From Opisthorchis felineus (Eukaryota; Platyhelminthes; Trematoda; Opisthorchiida; Opisthorchiidae), in the NCBI GenBank assembly GCA_004794785.1, contig SJOL01009509.1:442884-506883 (forward strand): DNA of 64,000 bases, read 5' to 3'. A program made the translations under genes and the position numbers. The notes below the pieces were generated by a model. It was given only the letters and a program-made list of their open reading frames with translations. It was not told the DNA's origin and searched no databases. Positions 35,324-48,400 of the stretch are shown here, piece after piece. Position 1 is the stretch's first letter. Every line of letters begins with the position of its first letter.

Positions 35324-35904
35324 TCACGTTTCTGTAATTGTTGGGCATCTCTTGGGATGAACCTTGCGTGTTCTGTTAAGCACACGTCGAGTTGTCTTGA
35401 TGCTTACCCTATGTGCTGTGCTCGGCAAATAGCACATTCCAGCATTTAAGCAGGTTCTGCGTTCGCCCCTTAAAATGCTGCCCCTGTTTCTTACGAGATG
35501 ACTTTGTATGGTGTTTTCCACATGAAAGTTCGTACTACTTTTATAACTACGCAGTGCCCTTTGACTGACTTCAGGGGTGGCGGTGCTGTAGGATAACTGG
35601 ACGACCGCATCAGACACAATGGTCTTGGTTCCGGTTTTATTTTATTTGCAGAAACGTGTGCGAGGAACTGTTTCGGATAACCCTTTCGGTGTAGGCCTTT
35701 AGTTGAACTGTTGGGAATATTCTTAGTTTTACATATTTGTGCTCCGCGTGTAGTCGAACTCTTCACGCACAGTAAGTGTACGGACTCGAAACCTAAGTAA
35801 CGCTCTAATTGTGTTGGCTTGTGATAAATCTTCGTGAGAAGTTTGTTTGAAGCACTGACAGAAACTTCGCAGTGTAGAGTGCTTACGGTAGTCTGGTGTC
35901 TCAC
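35324..35904 (-). pseudogene. Probable Penelope-like reverse transcriptase C-terminal relic
   Basis: On the minus strand one frame (35491-35904) reads KIYHKPTQLERYLGFES, then GYPKQFL. This resembles the Y-RKPT-T-RYL block and the NGYP block after the catalytic site of Penelope-like RTs. A second frame (35324-35617) overlaps and continues with a TPEVSQRALRSYKSS-like segment that fits the following G-S--I-R-L region, implying one frameshift near 35600. The catalytic core is absent. Confidence 0.5.
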
Positions 35905-37045
35905 ATTCCGCTCTTAGGGTATTTTTATCATGGAAACCGTTAGGAATACGCAGTAACTCGTCCCTATGCTGCTTTTTTAGAACTGCGAAAGTGCTGTCAA
36001 CATAGCGTATTTGTAATTTCGAAGTTTATGTTAGTCTTGTATGACAGGAGACTAGATTGTGTCAAAGACAGGTAGGCAACAAGAAGGAAAACAACAAAAC
36101 CCATTCCGACACCGTCGGCCCGTTCGCAGAAGGCAGTATCCGAAGGAATAAAAGCACAACTTGTTTTTTGTTTCTTTAAGTCAGTTTCCTGTTAACTATC
36201 CTTGAAAAAGATAGACCTTAGTCACAAAAACGTCGGATGACACCACACAATCTGCATTGCTGTTTCTCGTTCCATACAAGTCCACTCCGATGTTTGATGC
36301 TTGTTTTATGTGGACTGGCTCCTGTTATAGGATTAGTCGTCGTCTTCACAGATACCCTGTACTGTGCCTGACAATAAGTGATGGCCAGAGGCCAGACCCG
36401 CACCGATCGAAATCCGAGTCCACTTCCAGCAACGAATCCATATTATAGTTTGAGATTGTACCCCTCCATATCTGATTAGACGGTACCGATCCAGATTCCA
36501 GTTGTCCTTCGAGATGGTAGCGCCACTCTGATCAAGGCGAAGAAAACCAAGTCCTGTCGAATCAGTACGGAAAATACCTTCCGTGCAGCTAGCACAGAAT
36601 GATCTTGTCCACATCATTAACCCTTTGGTTACCTCTGCATTTTATTTACGCAGTGTAATTCTTGCCCTGTCTTCAGGCATAAAGCACGTATGCTGTTTGC
36701 TCCGAGCCATGTTAACTGCGGTAGCGTTAGTCAGTTTTATTACCAGCTTTGACCGCCCATTAGCTTACCGAAGTATTTTTTCGGAGAACGGTGGGATACC
36801 GAGGTTTATCGGAGAGAGTAGAATATCTCCTGGCGAAGCCATAGAATGTTCTGAGCACCATTCACAGACATTTCAGTTTAGCCTAGAAGTGTTTTCGAAG
36901 AATCGTCTTTTGGTGCTCGGTTTTTGCATATTCATGCCACCAGTTGTTATTAAGTTGACCGTTGTCCCTTCACACGTTAGCACGCTTTTCTACCCTCCCC
37001 CCGGTCAACGTGTGACAATCATGTTTTACGTCTGCTTTCTTTCAG
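35905..37045 (+). other. GALNT intron e-f, remainder
   Basis: No coding similarity was recognised; open frames overlap on both strands. It ends in ctgctttctttcag before exon f. Confidence 0.35.
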
Positions 37046-37177
37046 CTGTGGTTCTATACAGATAAGAATGAGATCAGAAGACATGATGCATGTTTTGACG
37101 GCAATATCAAGCCGGGACACGTTGGACTGTTCAGTTGCCATGGTCTAGGTGGCACACAGTTTTTCGAATACACCTCC
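37046..37177 (+). CDS. GALNT: GALNT exon f: ricin-type lectin, beta repeat
   Basis: The acceptor is gctttctttcag and the donor gtaagttg; 44 codons, phase 0 at both ends. It continues the QxW element (NQ|LWFY), has TDKNEIRRHDACFD, then LFSCHGLGGTQFFEY. The CFD triad and the CHGxGGxQ element mark the beta repeat. In the second QxW element Phe replaces Trp (TQFFEY), which is a tolerated family variant. The exon boundary falls inside the QxW motif, as in animal orthologues. Confidence 0.93.
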
Positions 37178-39478
37178 GTAAGTTGCCTCTTTGCAATGAT
37201 GTGTTTCCGGGGTGGAGGGATTGTTAGTTCCTTAGGCGTTATGCACAGGTGGGTGCCATCCGCATGCATGCACACGTGACATGGCGTGTGTTTTCCTCAA
37301 ATACCGGTAATGATAATCCTACAGCAAGTAACAGGAAGCTTACACAGAAATCTTTCGATCACTCCCTATGACGCATGCTATCTGTAACGATCAACACTTA
37401 GAACATCAGTTGATAGATATAATTGATAGATATAATCCATCATTCTTTCCGTGAATGATTGTCAGGTGGAACAACATAGATGCATCCACTGCGTGCTTGT
37501 AAACATGCTTGTTTTACATGTCGGCTGATCGAATTTCAAACGACTGAATGTGTGTATCGCTGGTTAACTCTGATGAGTTGAAGCTTGATCAACTCTTCTT
37601 TGTAGATTAACAGCGACGGAGCATAGGTAGTCCTGTTCGAATAATGATTGGTCACTTCATCCAGGCTATACACCGATTTTTAGCCTGCAGTTATCGCTTC
37701 GGTGCACCAGCAACAACAGTGGGTGTACGTGTGTAAAATCCCAAACTGCATGTTACCATAAGATTGCTTTCTTTGGTTGGATTTTTGGAAGGAGAATAAT
37801 TTCAGAGAAGCCATCAAATGTGGTGAGGGTGACGCAGCTAACCGTAATTGATTTAATCAAAAGTGTCAACTGGTGATTGCCATCTACCATTCCGAAATCA
37901 ACTACCAGACCCTTCTGATCCTATTTTCACCCACGGGCCTTGAACTTAGTGATTATTTGGGACTCGAACAGCATTACCCGCTACTGTTGTTAGCTTTTCC
38001 GGTGAGCTCTAATTGTCTCAAATGAGCCGAACTACTTTTAGCTCTGTCAGAGTTTCCGAAATTCTTATTGCTCTGAGTTAGGAAAAACACGTTTTTCATA
38101 GATTGCTTGTTGCTCTATTGATATTTTAGACCGCAAACCGTACGTGCCAAGTTAGCTTAGTAGTTCCTCGGCCAGGTTAGCCGAGTGGATGAGGTCGTGA
38201 ACTACCATTTTGACGATCCGGGTTTTATTAACTTTAGAGCTTAACTCCGGAACTCACACAAAAGATACCTTGAAGGAAACAATTTTTGTTATTTGATTTT
38301 CTTCCTTATCGAAACCATCAGCATCCGAGCATAAGAAATCGCCTCCTCGGAGTGACAACCAAGTAGGACCGAGCCAGCCAACGCACCAGTAATTCACGGT
38401 TTCATCTGTGGTGCTTGCCACATTCCACTGGCTAGATAACGCGAAATGGGCAGAAAGTGGGTGGTTAGCGAATGAGTTGAGCTGCTCTGAATTTACGGTT
38501 AGAAACGGTTGGTTGGAAGTGTTCCGGAGAATGTAGGAGTTTCAGTGTAAAAAGCTGGATAGAATGGCTACAGATACTAAGCTCAATGTCGCAGCTCGGT
38601 GGCAGACAGTTGTTCATACCAAACAATAGTTCCAGCCCTGATCTTCCGCTTTTATGCCTGAGCGAATTCTCGCTGCTGTCAACCTGCTAGTTTCGTTCGC
38701 AAGAATCTTGGTTTACTATTGGCTTTCAGTTATGGATTTACGCATGTCCGATCTGCTGCTTGAATAAAGTCTTTTTCTGCTATTTCGCGACGAATCCTTT
38801 CTAATTCTCCATCCATCAATGTTCTTTACCTGGCACCAGAATCTTCACTGTTGGTCTATTACTTTCGAAGTGACAAAGCATGTTTCTGAGTTATCAGTTC
38901 ACCTCGATGCTTCTATTGTCAATTGATTGTTTTCATTCAGGGGCAGTAGCCAGAAACTGGTCACTAGGATATAAGACGCGTGTGCGAAACTGAACAACCA
39001 TTAGTAAGATTCCTAACATTTAGCTCAGTAGTATCACCGCCGACCGGAAATTCCATTGCATTGACCGCGCCAATGGTTCTGTGCCTGTTTAATGGTTGAA
39101 AGTTGTTCACCCTTCTTACTATTCATGGCTGACTTTCTCTGATTTTGTGAATGGAATCAGCGTTGCAGAACTGTCATGTTTCTTGGCTACAAACCGACCG
39201 TTAGCTGGAGCTCACTCTCTTCTCAGGGTGGTGATATTTTAACCATAGTCAAACCATGGTTTCAGCCATGTGCAAATTTACTAGACTGGTTGGGATGCTT
39301 TTCGTAGATGCGCTCAGCAACTACGCTTACTGTACTAGAATGTTTTTCTACAACTCATCAATGCAGGAATCTTGCAAGGGTTGAAAATACCAACCTATTT
39401 GGACGGTAGCATCTATAAGGTGGATTGACCTAATATCAATGGGGACAGATCACAGTATTCTATCGTATAGTATCTTTC
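37178..39478 (+). other. GALNT intron f-g, ORF-poor stretch
   Basis: No ATG-started frame of 60 codons exists from about 37.3 to 39.6 kb on either strand. At 38168-38228 a tRNA-like string (ggttagccgagtggatgag, then gatccgggtttta) resembles A and B boxes, but it does not fold as a convincing tRNA. Confidence 0.4.
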
Positions 39479-39629
39479 AGCTGTGGCACCCTGCCATGCC
39501 ACACGAGGACCCAGATACTGCCAGGCTGCTCAAGGCTAGTCAAGAGCAGTCTAGATGAGGGGATTGGGTTTGAACCACGGATCTTCCGGTCAATAATTTG
39601 GCGCCTTAACTACTGAACTATCTCACAGA
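39479..39629 (-). mobile_element. tRNA-derived SINE, copy 7, antisense, older subfamily
   Basis: Reverse-complement reading gives gagatagttcagtagttaag, gtggttcaaaccc (B box), catctagactgctc, agcctggcagtatctgggtc, cctcgtgtggcatgg and gccacagctg. The internal ttcggg segment is deleted. It is the only antisense copy found. Confidence 0.85.
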
Positions 39630-40384
39630 ACTCTTCAGTAGTTTTTTTGCCAATGCATTTCTCCAAGTTACATTGCGTTTGTGTCAGGTTCTGTTTATAA
39701 TACTAGGTCTGTTCGCTTTATCTCTGTATCAATGTGCGGACTTCGAAAATGCTTTGCATCAATCGATCCGTTACGAGTATCCGATTGGGTCGTTCAACCA
39801 TGGTAGCGTCATGCTTCGTCCTAGGCACAGGTATGTGAAGTCTACAAGCGAGGGAATGAACACTGGTCTGTTTCCGTGACTACGGCGTGGTGCTGATAAA
39901 CAAAGATATCGGCTGCCAGAAGACCATTGTTCCCACCTTGTAAGCAAGTTATGATGGGAACAATTGAAATCTCGTCTGTCGCCTGAATTTAATTTGCTGT
40001 GAGACGGACCATGTTAGGTAGTGATGTATACTTCAACTGTATTATGTAGTGCTCTTTTTCAATGTTGCGTTCTCACTTAACTTGCTTCATTGAATCACCG
40101 ATATGGTCGGCTGGTTGAGCTTGACTTCGTTGTATGCATCCGCCGATACGCATGTCATTATTTGTTTAAAGACAACCTGTAAGTTTGATGAGTGAATAGC
40201 AATCACATGAGCAGGTCATACGTACTAATCGGCAAACCGCAATCGAATTGTTGAACGCCGTTCACCTTATTGGTAATACCTCAGTTTGTCGGTTTTACGG
40301 ATCGCGTTTTCATAAAAATTCGTAAATCAATAAAAACAATACCCACTTGGCAACGGTTACTATCCATCGTAATTCATTTGATGC

Positions 40385-40450
40385 CGCATCACTATCATCG
40401 TCGGAGGCAGCAACATCAGCGTTGACACTGATGCATGACTGTCCGATCCT
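40385..40450 (-). mobile_element. RTE-like 3' tail scrap
   Basis: On the minus strand, agtgtcaacgctgatgttgc followed by a GATGATAGTGATG-like tail matches the 24205 scrap. It lies about 240 bases upstream of the terminal GALNT exon. Confidence 0.5.
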
Positions 40451-40689
40451 ATCTGTTGCAACTTCATAGGTTAGGGTGTGAACAGATACCAGTGCACCAC
40501 TGTCCGTTATCTATCAACACACCATGTAACGGGGATTTGTGAAAGTTTTAAGTTGGTGTCGGATGCACTGTGACTACATTTGGACATGAAATCGTGCGGT
40601 GTTGAGCAGCCACCGTTTCCTCTTGCTTCTATCCTCTCCTCGCTTCTTCCCATCCTCGGTAGATTACTGTTTCTTTCTTCCAATTCTAG

Positions 40690-40827
40690 GACAACCTGAT
40701 CAAGCATAACTCAAAGTGTTTGGAACCCAATTCTGACTTTTCCGATCTGGTGCTCTCCCCCTGCACCGGTTCACCGCGACAGCAGTGGAAGTTCGCTCGA
40801 GAACCTTATCAGCCGAGAAAAACCTGA
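40690..40827 (+). CDS. GALNT: GALNT terminal exon: lectin gamma repeat and stop
   Basis: The exon follows caattctag and runs 45 codons to TGA at 40825-40827. It encodes DNLIKHNSKCLEP, then LSPCTGSPRQQW and a short basic tail. CLE and QQW complete the gamma repeat of the lectin domain. Here Glu replaces the Asp of the usual CLD triad, which may weaken sugar binding by this repeat. The previous exon's phase-0 end joins directly, giving EYTSDNLIKH, the normal spacing between beta and gamma repeats. Confidence 0.92.
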   Translation, partial: DNLIKHNSKCLEPNSDFSDLVLSPCTGSPRQQWKFAREPYQPRKT

Positions 40828-43800
40828 TCCGCATCACTAGAAACACAATATTTCCCATTTATGTGCCTTCCAAGCAGTTGATCTTGTATTCTATCTCGTA
40901 TCTCTTCGCCTGTGATCCACGTCAACTGACTTTTCTCTACATTGTTGTTTTCCTTCCCCAACACCCTGTTTGATTTTCGTCGGATTTTTGTAACCATTTT
41001 CCGGTTTAGGACTATACTACTCACGGTTTACCATAGTCGGTCTTTCTCACCTCGCAGTGCATTCACGCAAGAGTACGTGCTTGCACATGTTTAAACAATT
41101 GTATGCTTTTGTACACCTTGCGCCTGTACCATGCGTCACGCTCACTTTTGGTTGGAATGTTTTTGGAGCAATTCTGTGATACTGCTTTAAATGTAAATTG
41201 TACCCATATCTTCTTGATGTTTGTCGTTCTCTAAGCGATTGTGTCCCTTCTCGTCATAACGAGCTGTGGAACATCACTCACATGTCAACCGTGAGCCTGG
41301 TCGTTTGCTGTCAGCTGGGTAGGCGTCACTCAATACATAAATCGTCTGACCATCACTCGCTTACCGCCCTAAGCGGGTAGGTTTTATCTATAAACGCGTC
41401 GAGATAGGTGTGTGTAGGTACGTAGCTGGATCCGCCGATTGTAGCATCTTGTGTGGTTAATCGCCAACTTGCAAAACTAGATTGGTAGCAACGTGAGATA
41501 CGGTGGATCCTCCGTTTTTCTGTGAATGTCGACCGAATATGAAGCGTGATTGCCACCACGGCGTCCAGTTAGGCCGATATCCACGACGGAGACATTTTGT
41601 CCAGCATAATATGCTACTTACTAATTTTGAAGTAGCACTTCACCTCAAAATTAGATTCAGTACCCCACCTGAGGAAGCGCCTTCATCGAAAGGACTTGGA
41701 TGCGCGGAAGTTGCAACCAAGGCAGAAGAGACAAAACTCTCAGGACCGAGGAAACTCCCCCAGAGGAAACTTTCAATAATTGTTCAGGTCTCAAATGTCC
41801 GTGATTTCATTAGGATTTGGCTGTTTTGCAGATTGTCATATTTGTTGGCTTCCATTCGAGTTTAGCCAAGAATCACTTGCTTTCAGTGACTTAGGCAACG
41901 GGGGATGACGACCGCTATACAGATTGCTCGAGCATAGTCATCAACGAATGTGTACGACTATTGAGTGTCTGGGAGTGTTTTTCATAAAAGAAACTACTCA
42001 CAAAGTTGCCGAAAACTCTTCGACAGTCCACGACCGGTTTCGCCCTTCTTGGGGTTCATCAGGTTGGCACAGCCCCCGAGTTTCCGTCAACTTTATGCTC
42101 TGCTTTACCCTAAATCGTACAGACCTCGATAAATATACTCATTTGCATATCAACTGGGTCTTCACAGGGGATTCAACTGAATACCCTCCACATAGGCCTC
42201 CTCCTGGCCTTTTCTACTTACCCGAAAAATGGTCAAAAACCCGGGCGCGAACTAACTTTCTCTACTTTAGTGCTTAAATCATACGAAGTGGCCTCCATGG
42301 ATGGATTTTCATTGAGATAACTTATTGGTTCCCCACCCACCCCCAAAGAAATTTCCTCGCGGAGGGCGCGTGTTTGCAGAACAGTAAACCACATGTGTCG
42401 CACTGAGCATATTCGCCGCCTCCGATTTTTGTGAAGCATTTCAACAAACACTCGTCTTCACTTCAGATGCTTCATCTCGAGCCGACATTTGTGCTTGATT
42501 TTGACGACTTTTCACGTTCCTGTCCTCGTCACAGCGAAGGCGTTGCACGGGGGAACGTTCAATTGAGGACAAGATTTTACAAACACGACTCTTTGTTCTG
42601 GATAAAAAGCTGACCCGACGAATTCTATTCAGTGAACAGCATTTTCCGCAACCTGTTGACCAGCTCTCACCACCTGATGCATGCCATATAGAAATACAGG
42701 GATGAAAACAATGATCGATGGCTGACTGATTTTGCTTTGGATATGGCTATACACCAGCCTTTGATTTAAATCTTCTCAAAAGTCGATTTACTCCCCCAGT
42801 TGACTGGTTCCTTCAAACTCAGCTCAAATGAGCAGCGTCCTAGTCCACCGTCTGGTGATTATCCACTCGCGACACCTACTTTAACACGCACCAGAGTGGT
42901 CAACAATTCATACAACCTCACATATCACCATGGTAATCCGTACACTGCCGAGGCCCTTGGCGCACGATGATGTGGTCGACAAACGTCCGTTTTCACTTCC
43001 TGAATGAGTTCACGTGGTAAGCGCCGTCAGCCCTGCGTTTTACTACGTGCTGCAATGCTACACTTATCAAAGCGCAGTCGATCTAAATGGTGCCTTGTAG
43101 CAAATCCATAGCAACCCATGTCAGACGGTGCAATGCCTTTAAAGCATTTTCTGTTTTCTTTTTTTAATTTCCCGTTTAATGTGACCAGTGGCGTTGACTG
43201 TTTCCAACGCAAAGCGGACATATCATTAAAAAAGAAAACATTGTTGACACACTCGCATACGCAGAGTACCTCACGCCTGATGAGCGAACCATCAACTTAC
43301 CATTCCAGTGTTCCTAAGAGAGCTTCTGAAGAAAGTCGTATCTGGTGCTCTAGCTCCCATAAATTATTACTGAAATCAGGCCTGGACCGAATGTTATCTG
43401 TCCGGTGGCTGCCACTCCTTCATAACGCCGTCTTTCAACGATGCCTTTTATCCGGATGGGTTCTTTTCTTTCTCTAGCACTTCCCATTTGCCGGTGACAA
43501 AAACAGGTTTCAGAGCGTGTGTGGAATTCGTTTGACAATTAACACGTTTAGAAGACTGCTATCGCCATTGCGCGTCGCTGAGTCGACGGTAGGTAATTCC
43601 ATGGCCTTATTTTTCGGAACCCAGTGAACGACCCTGCTGTCAAATAGTTTCGCGCTAGTTTGAGGCGGTAAGACCGTGGCAGCACTGCACTTTTGGAGAA
43701 CTCTTTAAGCCAATCACTCGCCGGCGACCAGATAAGGGTCGCGAACAATGGAACACAAAAAGCAAGTTGAGGAACGACAAATTTCAGCGATAGTCAGTTG

Positions 43801-45152
43801 AACTTTCTGCTTTTGTTGGTTCTGTTATTTACAGACCTGGTGTACACATCCTGGTGAAATACTCCAGTTTACTATTTACAGGACGATTATCGACAAGTTT
43901 TGTTAATTGCATAATTCTCTGTGTAAGCCAGGAGCTAATGGGGTGTGCTGAAAGAACTCCTCTCTCACGAGATGATGTAAAACATTTCGAATACCTGTAA
44001 AGTTTGTGCTAGACCAACAATGAGTTGAAGGTCTTTTCCGGACAACTGTTTAGGCTTCTCCAAACTATTTGAAACGGTTGTGTATTGGCCTAGAAGTTAT
44101 GCCCTCGTCTAGCACCTGTGCTCATTACTGTAATAATATTGGGCTTATTTTTTAAAGCGTTGGAGCTCCACCAATTTTGAAGGGATCAGAGTACTGCCTT
44201 AGGAATAGTGGGGAAGTGGGGAAGACAACCAAACCAACCAAAGGTATGTGAGCTATGGGGGGGTGAAATGTAGAGAAGGTCCTACGGGAGCGTGTTGGCG
44301 ACCAAATATGGCCAACCTGACCATCTCTTTGATAGCTATTCGAAATTGTCACTTCAGCTCCCAAGATTATTACCGGCCAGATAAAGCGCCTCTCACTACC
44401 AAGAACACGATTCTTGTTTTGCGCCTAATTAGAGCCACACGGCTTCGACTGTATTTCGTTGGTTCCACACGGATTCACACCAAAACTGTCATGCATTACG
44501 AGACTGGTGGTCTACGGTATACATACAACGGAAGATTGATATGTGGTGACGTCGCCTTCAACTTCGCTGAGGACCTAGACCGGATCTAGTTTGCTCCCGC
44601 CGTACGTGCTACGGTTTATGAGATAGCCAAGTGCCTTCTTGCAACGCCATCCTCAGCCGGTAATATATCCTTTAACTTCCTCAATGAAACGTTGACAGGC
44701 CGACATATCAAACCTGTGTGGATGTCCTTGAGAGGACCCTTCACCATTCTCGTTGCTCTTTATTTGCCAAGCCGCCTTTCCAAGCGCCCCCCCAAGAGGC
44801 ACAGGCCTATCAATCTCGGCCCATAAAAGCTACTTATTTTCCTACTTGGCTTTGCTCAAGACTTAGCCACTGTATTTTAAGTAGAAAATTTTGAAGGTAC
44901 TGTCTATGTGAGCCAGTTTGGTTGAAGTTCAGTAACCTTTTACTAGCACGCGACGGCTTTCCAGTTTGGTAGCTTTTTGTGCATATTCATGAATATTTTC
45001 ACCCTTGGTCGTTAAATTCGATGAAATGCTCATCCTAAAGTTCACCAGCAGTGATGAATGAACAAAAGTTCGTCTCCAGTTTTTGCCTCGAAAATTACTT
45101 ATTTGTGCTCAAGGTGGACCAATTTTTCTCTAAAACGGCGACGGTTAGGTGA
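40828..45152 (+). other. GALNT 3' flank, no recognised gene
   Basis: The first part is presumably GALNT 3' UTR, but no AATAAA was found in the first ~500 bases after the stop. Open frames at 41503-41865, 41924-42277 and 44248-44589 show no family similarity and have no clear splice context. Confidence 0.4.
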
Positions 45153-45460
45153 GGTGTCAATCAGGGCTCAGCCTTAGAACTAATTCTGTTTCCCATCCAT
45201 GCAAATGACTTTTTCGAGCACTCCTGTCAATTGCTTGATTTTCGCGGAATTCTCATAACTTAGATATCCTGCAAGGGAACTCGGACACCGTGGAACTCTG
45301 GTCAGGGAAAGGGGCTTCCCGACCAGTCATCATAAATGAGTGTATTAGTCTTTCGGTTACTAGTCTTGGAACGGTATCTACATTCTCGAGGTTGTTACTT
45401 CCAAGCTAATTCCTAAGAACTTGGGAACTGTTTGAGTCCCTATGACATTCTCATACAGCT
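45153..45460 (+). pseudogene. CR1/jockey-like reverse transcriptase relic
   Basis: The frame from 45153 reads GVNQGSALELILFPIHANDF up to TAG at 45261, matching the GVPQGSVLGPLLFLIYINDL block. The FADD site is lost just beyond (QLLDFRGILIT). A shifted frame then recalls the Q-DLD-LELWS helix (cctgcaagggaactcggaca, in part). Short and badly decayed. Confidence 0.6.
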
Positions 45461-48400
45461 CAAAGCGAAATGGCTCCACAAAAAATCCTTGAAATTATGC
45501 ACGCAAAAGGAGAGCTGTCTCAGAATTTCAGAAAACTAAACTCCCAGATATTATGCGGAACACGCGAATGAAACAGGTCATCAGTTCGATTAGTATCAAG
45601 GGCAAACAGCAGTTGACGTTCAAAATACGGCAGCGAAGATACAAGTTATCATACTGAACGTTTCTTACAACCATTTACTTAAGATCCCGAACGCCTCACC
45701 GCTGAAAATCCATCGCCTTAAAATACACTTTTTTTATTTCCTTTCTCATTTTTCACCAGTGAGTAGTTGAAGATCTACTTCAATCTCCACCCAAAAGCAC
45801 TAAATGTATATCAAAAGAACTTGTGCAAACGGCGACGTCAGAAATTCGGTTTGCTTGCATTTCTTTACCTTCATGATCTTTTATTTCGGGATTAGCAGTA
45901 GGTTCCTAATGCTCCATGTTGGACGGCAAGAATTTCGGATTATTAGTAAAGAAAACTAGTTGATTCTGACGGGAACGTCGGCCAACTGGTTAAGAGAAAA
46001 CGATTTGCAAGTGTGAGATCCGCGTTATTCACTTATAGTAAACAGATAAACACGGAACAAAAGTACCGTGGCAGATGGCAGGACAAAAGCACTTAGACTA
46101 TTTCTTGGCTTTATTTTTTTCTTAGCTTCCTTTGAAACTTGTTTTGGTTTTCAATTCTTATGCCTTCCATTCCCAAAAAAATGAATATAACACGAACGGG
46201 GAATTGCAAGACGAGTTTTCCTGCTGGTGGACCGGACGATTTTTGGAACTGTTACTATGTAAAGCCTATTCTGTTCCACCTATATACCAACTATGGACAT
46301 TAAGTTGGTGGAATTTATGTCTTCAATTACTGCAATGGAAAGCGTGTCCTAGGCTAGTTTGGTTCTCATTGCGAATGATTTTTACCCTGAACAGCAGGCT
46401 GTGCTAGTAGTTCATAGTGAGAGAACGGTTTATTAAACGAGTTTTTGTTTTCGAAGTGAATAGTTGTCTGCACGTTTGTGTGCAAAACCGCAAAGAATTG
46501 GCAGTTCATGTCGAGCGGAATCAGGTTCACTATAGATCGCTGGCTTTTGGGATCCATGGAATTCAAGCATAAACTTAGGTATCTCGTATCCATCTCTGAA
46601 TCGGACTTCTCTGTGGCCAGCCTTCCGTGGGCCCGATATTGGCCCACTCTGATTGGACAGGATGTCGGCCAGTCCAATCCAAGGTTCAACTGAAATGCTT
46701 TTCAACGTCGGGAAGCCCTGAGCATGCTCGGTTGTTTTCTTCGGATCCAGGAGGATTGAAGATTGTGAGTGGTCCATGTTTGTAGAACTGTGTGTTGATG
46801 TACTTGCTTAACTTTGCTACTTTCACTGGCTCCCAATGCAGCGAGGCGAAATATGAGTGATTGACGAAGAGTCGTATAGCGATGTTGCAGCAGTTCATGG
46901 AGTCGTCTCCTTGTCTCCTACTTGTTTTTGTCCTTGTTTCGTTCATTTTTGTTCCCTCGTCGTTATTTTCAGTAAGGTTTATTCATGACTTGGAATATGA
47001 AAGCGGTAGGTTTTGTTTCTGCTCGTGAGCAGAAAGTGGTTGCAACCACTTTGGATAGGCTGAAATAGAACGGTGCAGTAGCACCAAAAGGGACAGAGTA
47101 GAGAGAGTAAATATAGATATATTTCCATGCTTTAGCGTAAACGTTTGGGGAACCGAACAGAAGAATATTTGTTGAGGACAGTGGCGACTGCTTTTAACGG
47201 GATGCAGGGCATCAAATGAAGGATGATTCCGAGATGAGAGGATAAGGTAAAAGGACCACGAATCCTTCAAGTAGATGTTTAAAAATTCAACCGCGGAAAC
47301 TGGAGCGGTAAAATTTCGTAAGTATTTCGAAACTTACCAGATAAAAGAAGCCCCATAACAAGCGGGCCTTAAGCCGCCTGAGAAGACGGAAATGGACGAC
47401 CAGACGATTTTATGGTGACCGGTTAGAAATAAAAGCTGAGTTCGTGGTATCCCATATGCGTATATGGAGCACCCCCAAAGTTATCGTTGTTTAGATGACC
47501 AGAAAGGGGCGTATTACAGATAAGGTAGTGATGACGAAATGGTGCTTACTAAAAACAGGGAGCTACGGTGCGGAAGAAACAATCTGAATGCTTTTCAGAA
47601 TAATAGGTACACCATAAGAAGCCGGCAAACGGAGGAACCATCCAGACATCTCCGTGCTGTTTCGCACCAGGAACTACGGTGTGCGCGGATAGTGTGTGTG
47701 GTCTAAATTTGCTGCAAGTAGCTTCGGGTAAAGCCGAACTATTAATCTAGTCGGCTTTTCAAAAGAGACAACGTTCGCGAGACTGCGGATGATTTTAAGC
47801 GCACTGTATGATATATCCCATCCGTTCCATGGTGAAACCGAAAATTATGCAATTCTCAAACCTTGTCATTAACCGTGATCATGTACAAATGACTTCATGG
47901 GGTATGTCACTAAGATTTCCCTGCCAGATCTGCAAGTAGCAGTGCCTTTAAAAGCAGACCGTTTGTCTGATTACCGTTGGATGCTGTCGTTGCCCAATCT
48001 GCCTTTTTCGTTCCACAGCATCTTCATGACAACTACCTAGTCGCCGGTGGATAGTTAGCCTAAGTAATCTTCCAAGAATATAATACCACAACTTTCTCAC
48101 CACTTTGAAGACGCATAAACCTGCTTCATAGCAGGGTTGTCCACTGAGTTTAGGAAAGTAAGGCAACAGAGTCACCTGCAGTTATGACTCAGCGACCCGC
48201 AACGGTAATAGTGGCAATGACGCTTTGGGCGACGTGCTGAAAGTTAAACAAATTCCGACTATGCTCTGAAATCACATATTAGTACTGGCAGACGGGCGCT
48301 GCCAGAGAAAGGGGAGCGTGATGCAAACAGGGGCCGAATATTCTTGGACTTCAGTATCGCGAAGGAGTTGTAGCTACCAGACCTCTAATTAGGCACTGTA

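Larger units (their letters stand above)
2570..40827 (+). other. GALNT: Polypeptide N-acetylgalactosaminyltransferase gene, 3' part (seven exons, partial at 5')
   Basis: This is the span of a split gene for a family GT27 enzyme that transfers GalNAc from UDP-GalNAc to Ser/Thr of acceptor proteins in the Golgi. Seven exons translate to about 340 residues that align in order with the family: back half of the GT-A catalytic domain, a linker, then a ricin-B lectin domain and a stop codon. Every junction has a GT donor and AG acceptor, and phases fit: phase 2 between exons 1 and 2, phase 0 at the other five. Introns are about 1.3, 18.6, 8.1, 3.2, 2.5 and 3.5 kb. The transmembrane anchor, stem and the DxH metal-binding half are missing, so the start lies upstream of the window. 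The WMCGG and LAETWLDDYK stretches recall the GALNT11 group, but the paralogue is uncertain. No AATAAA was seen in the first ~500 bases after the stop, so the transcript end is unknown. Confidence 0.93.

Noticed and set aside
37560..37610. ctgatgag string suggesting a hammerhead ribozyme core
   Set aside because: No following cgaaac block and no three-way junction around it; the same was true of ctgatgag at about 43278 and of its complement near 3866.
38168..38228. tRNA gene
   Set aside because: A-box-like gttagccgagtgg is present, but acceptor and anticodon stems do not pair; at most a degenerate tRNA-derived repeat.
39673..39879. Frame starting with a signal-peptide-like hydrophobic run as a small secreted protein
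   Set aside because: Only 68 codons, within the last GALNT intron, no splice or promoter support; hydrophobic T-rich stretches are common here.
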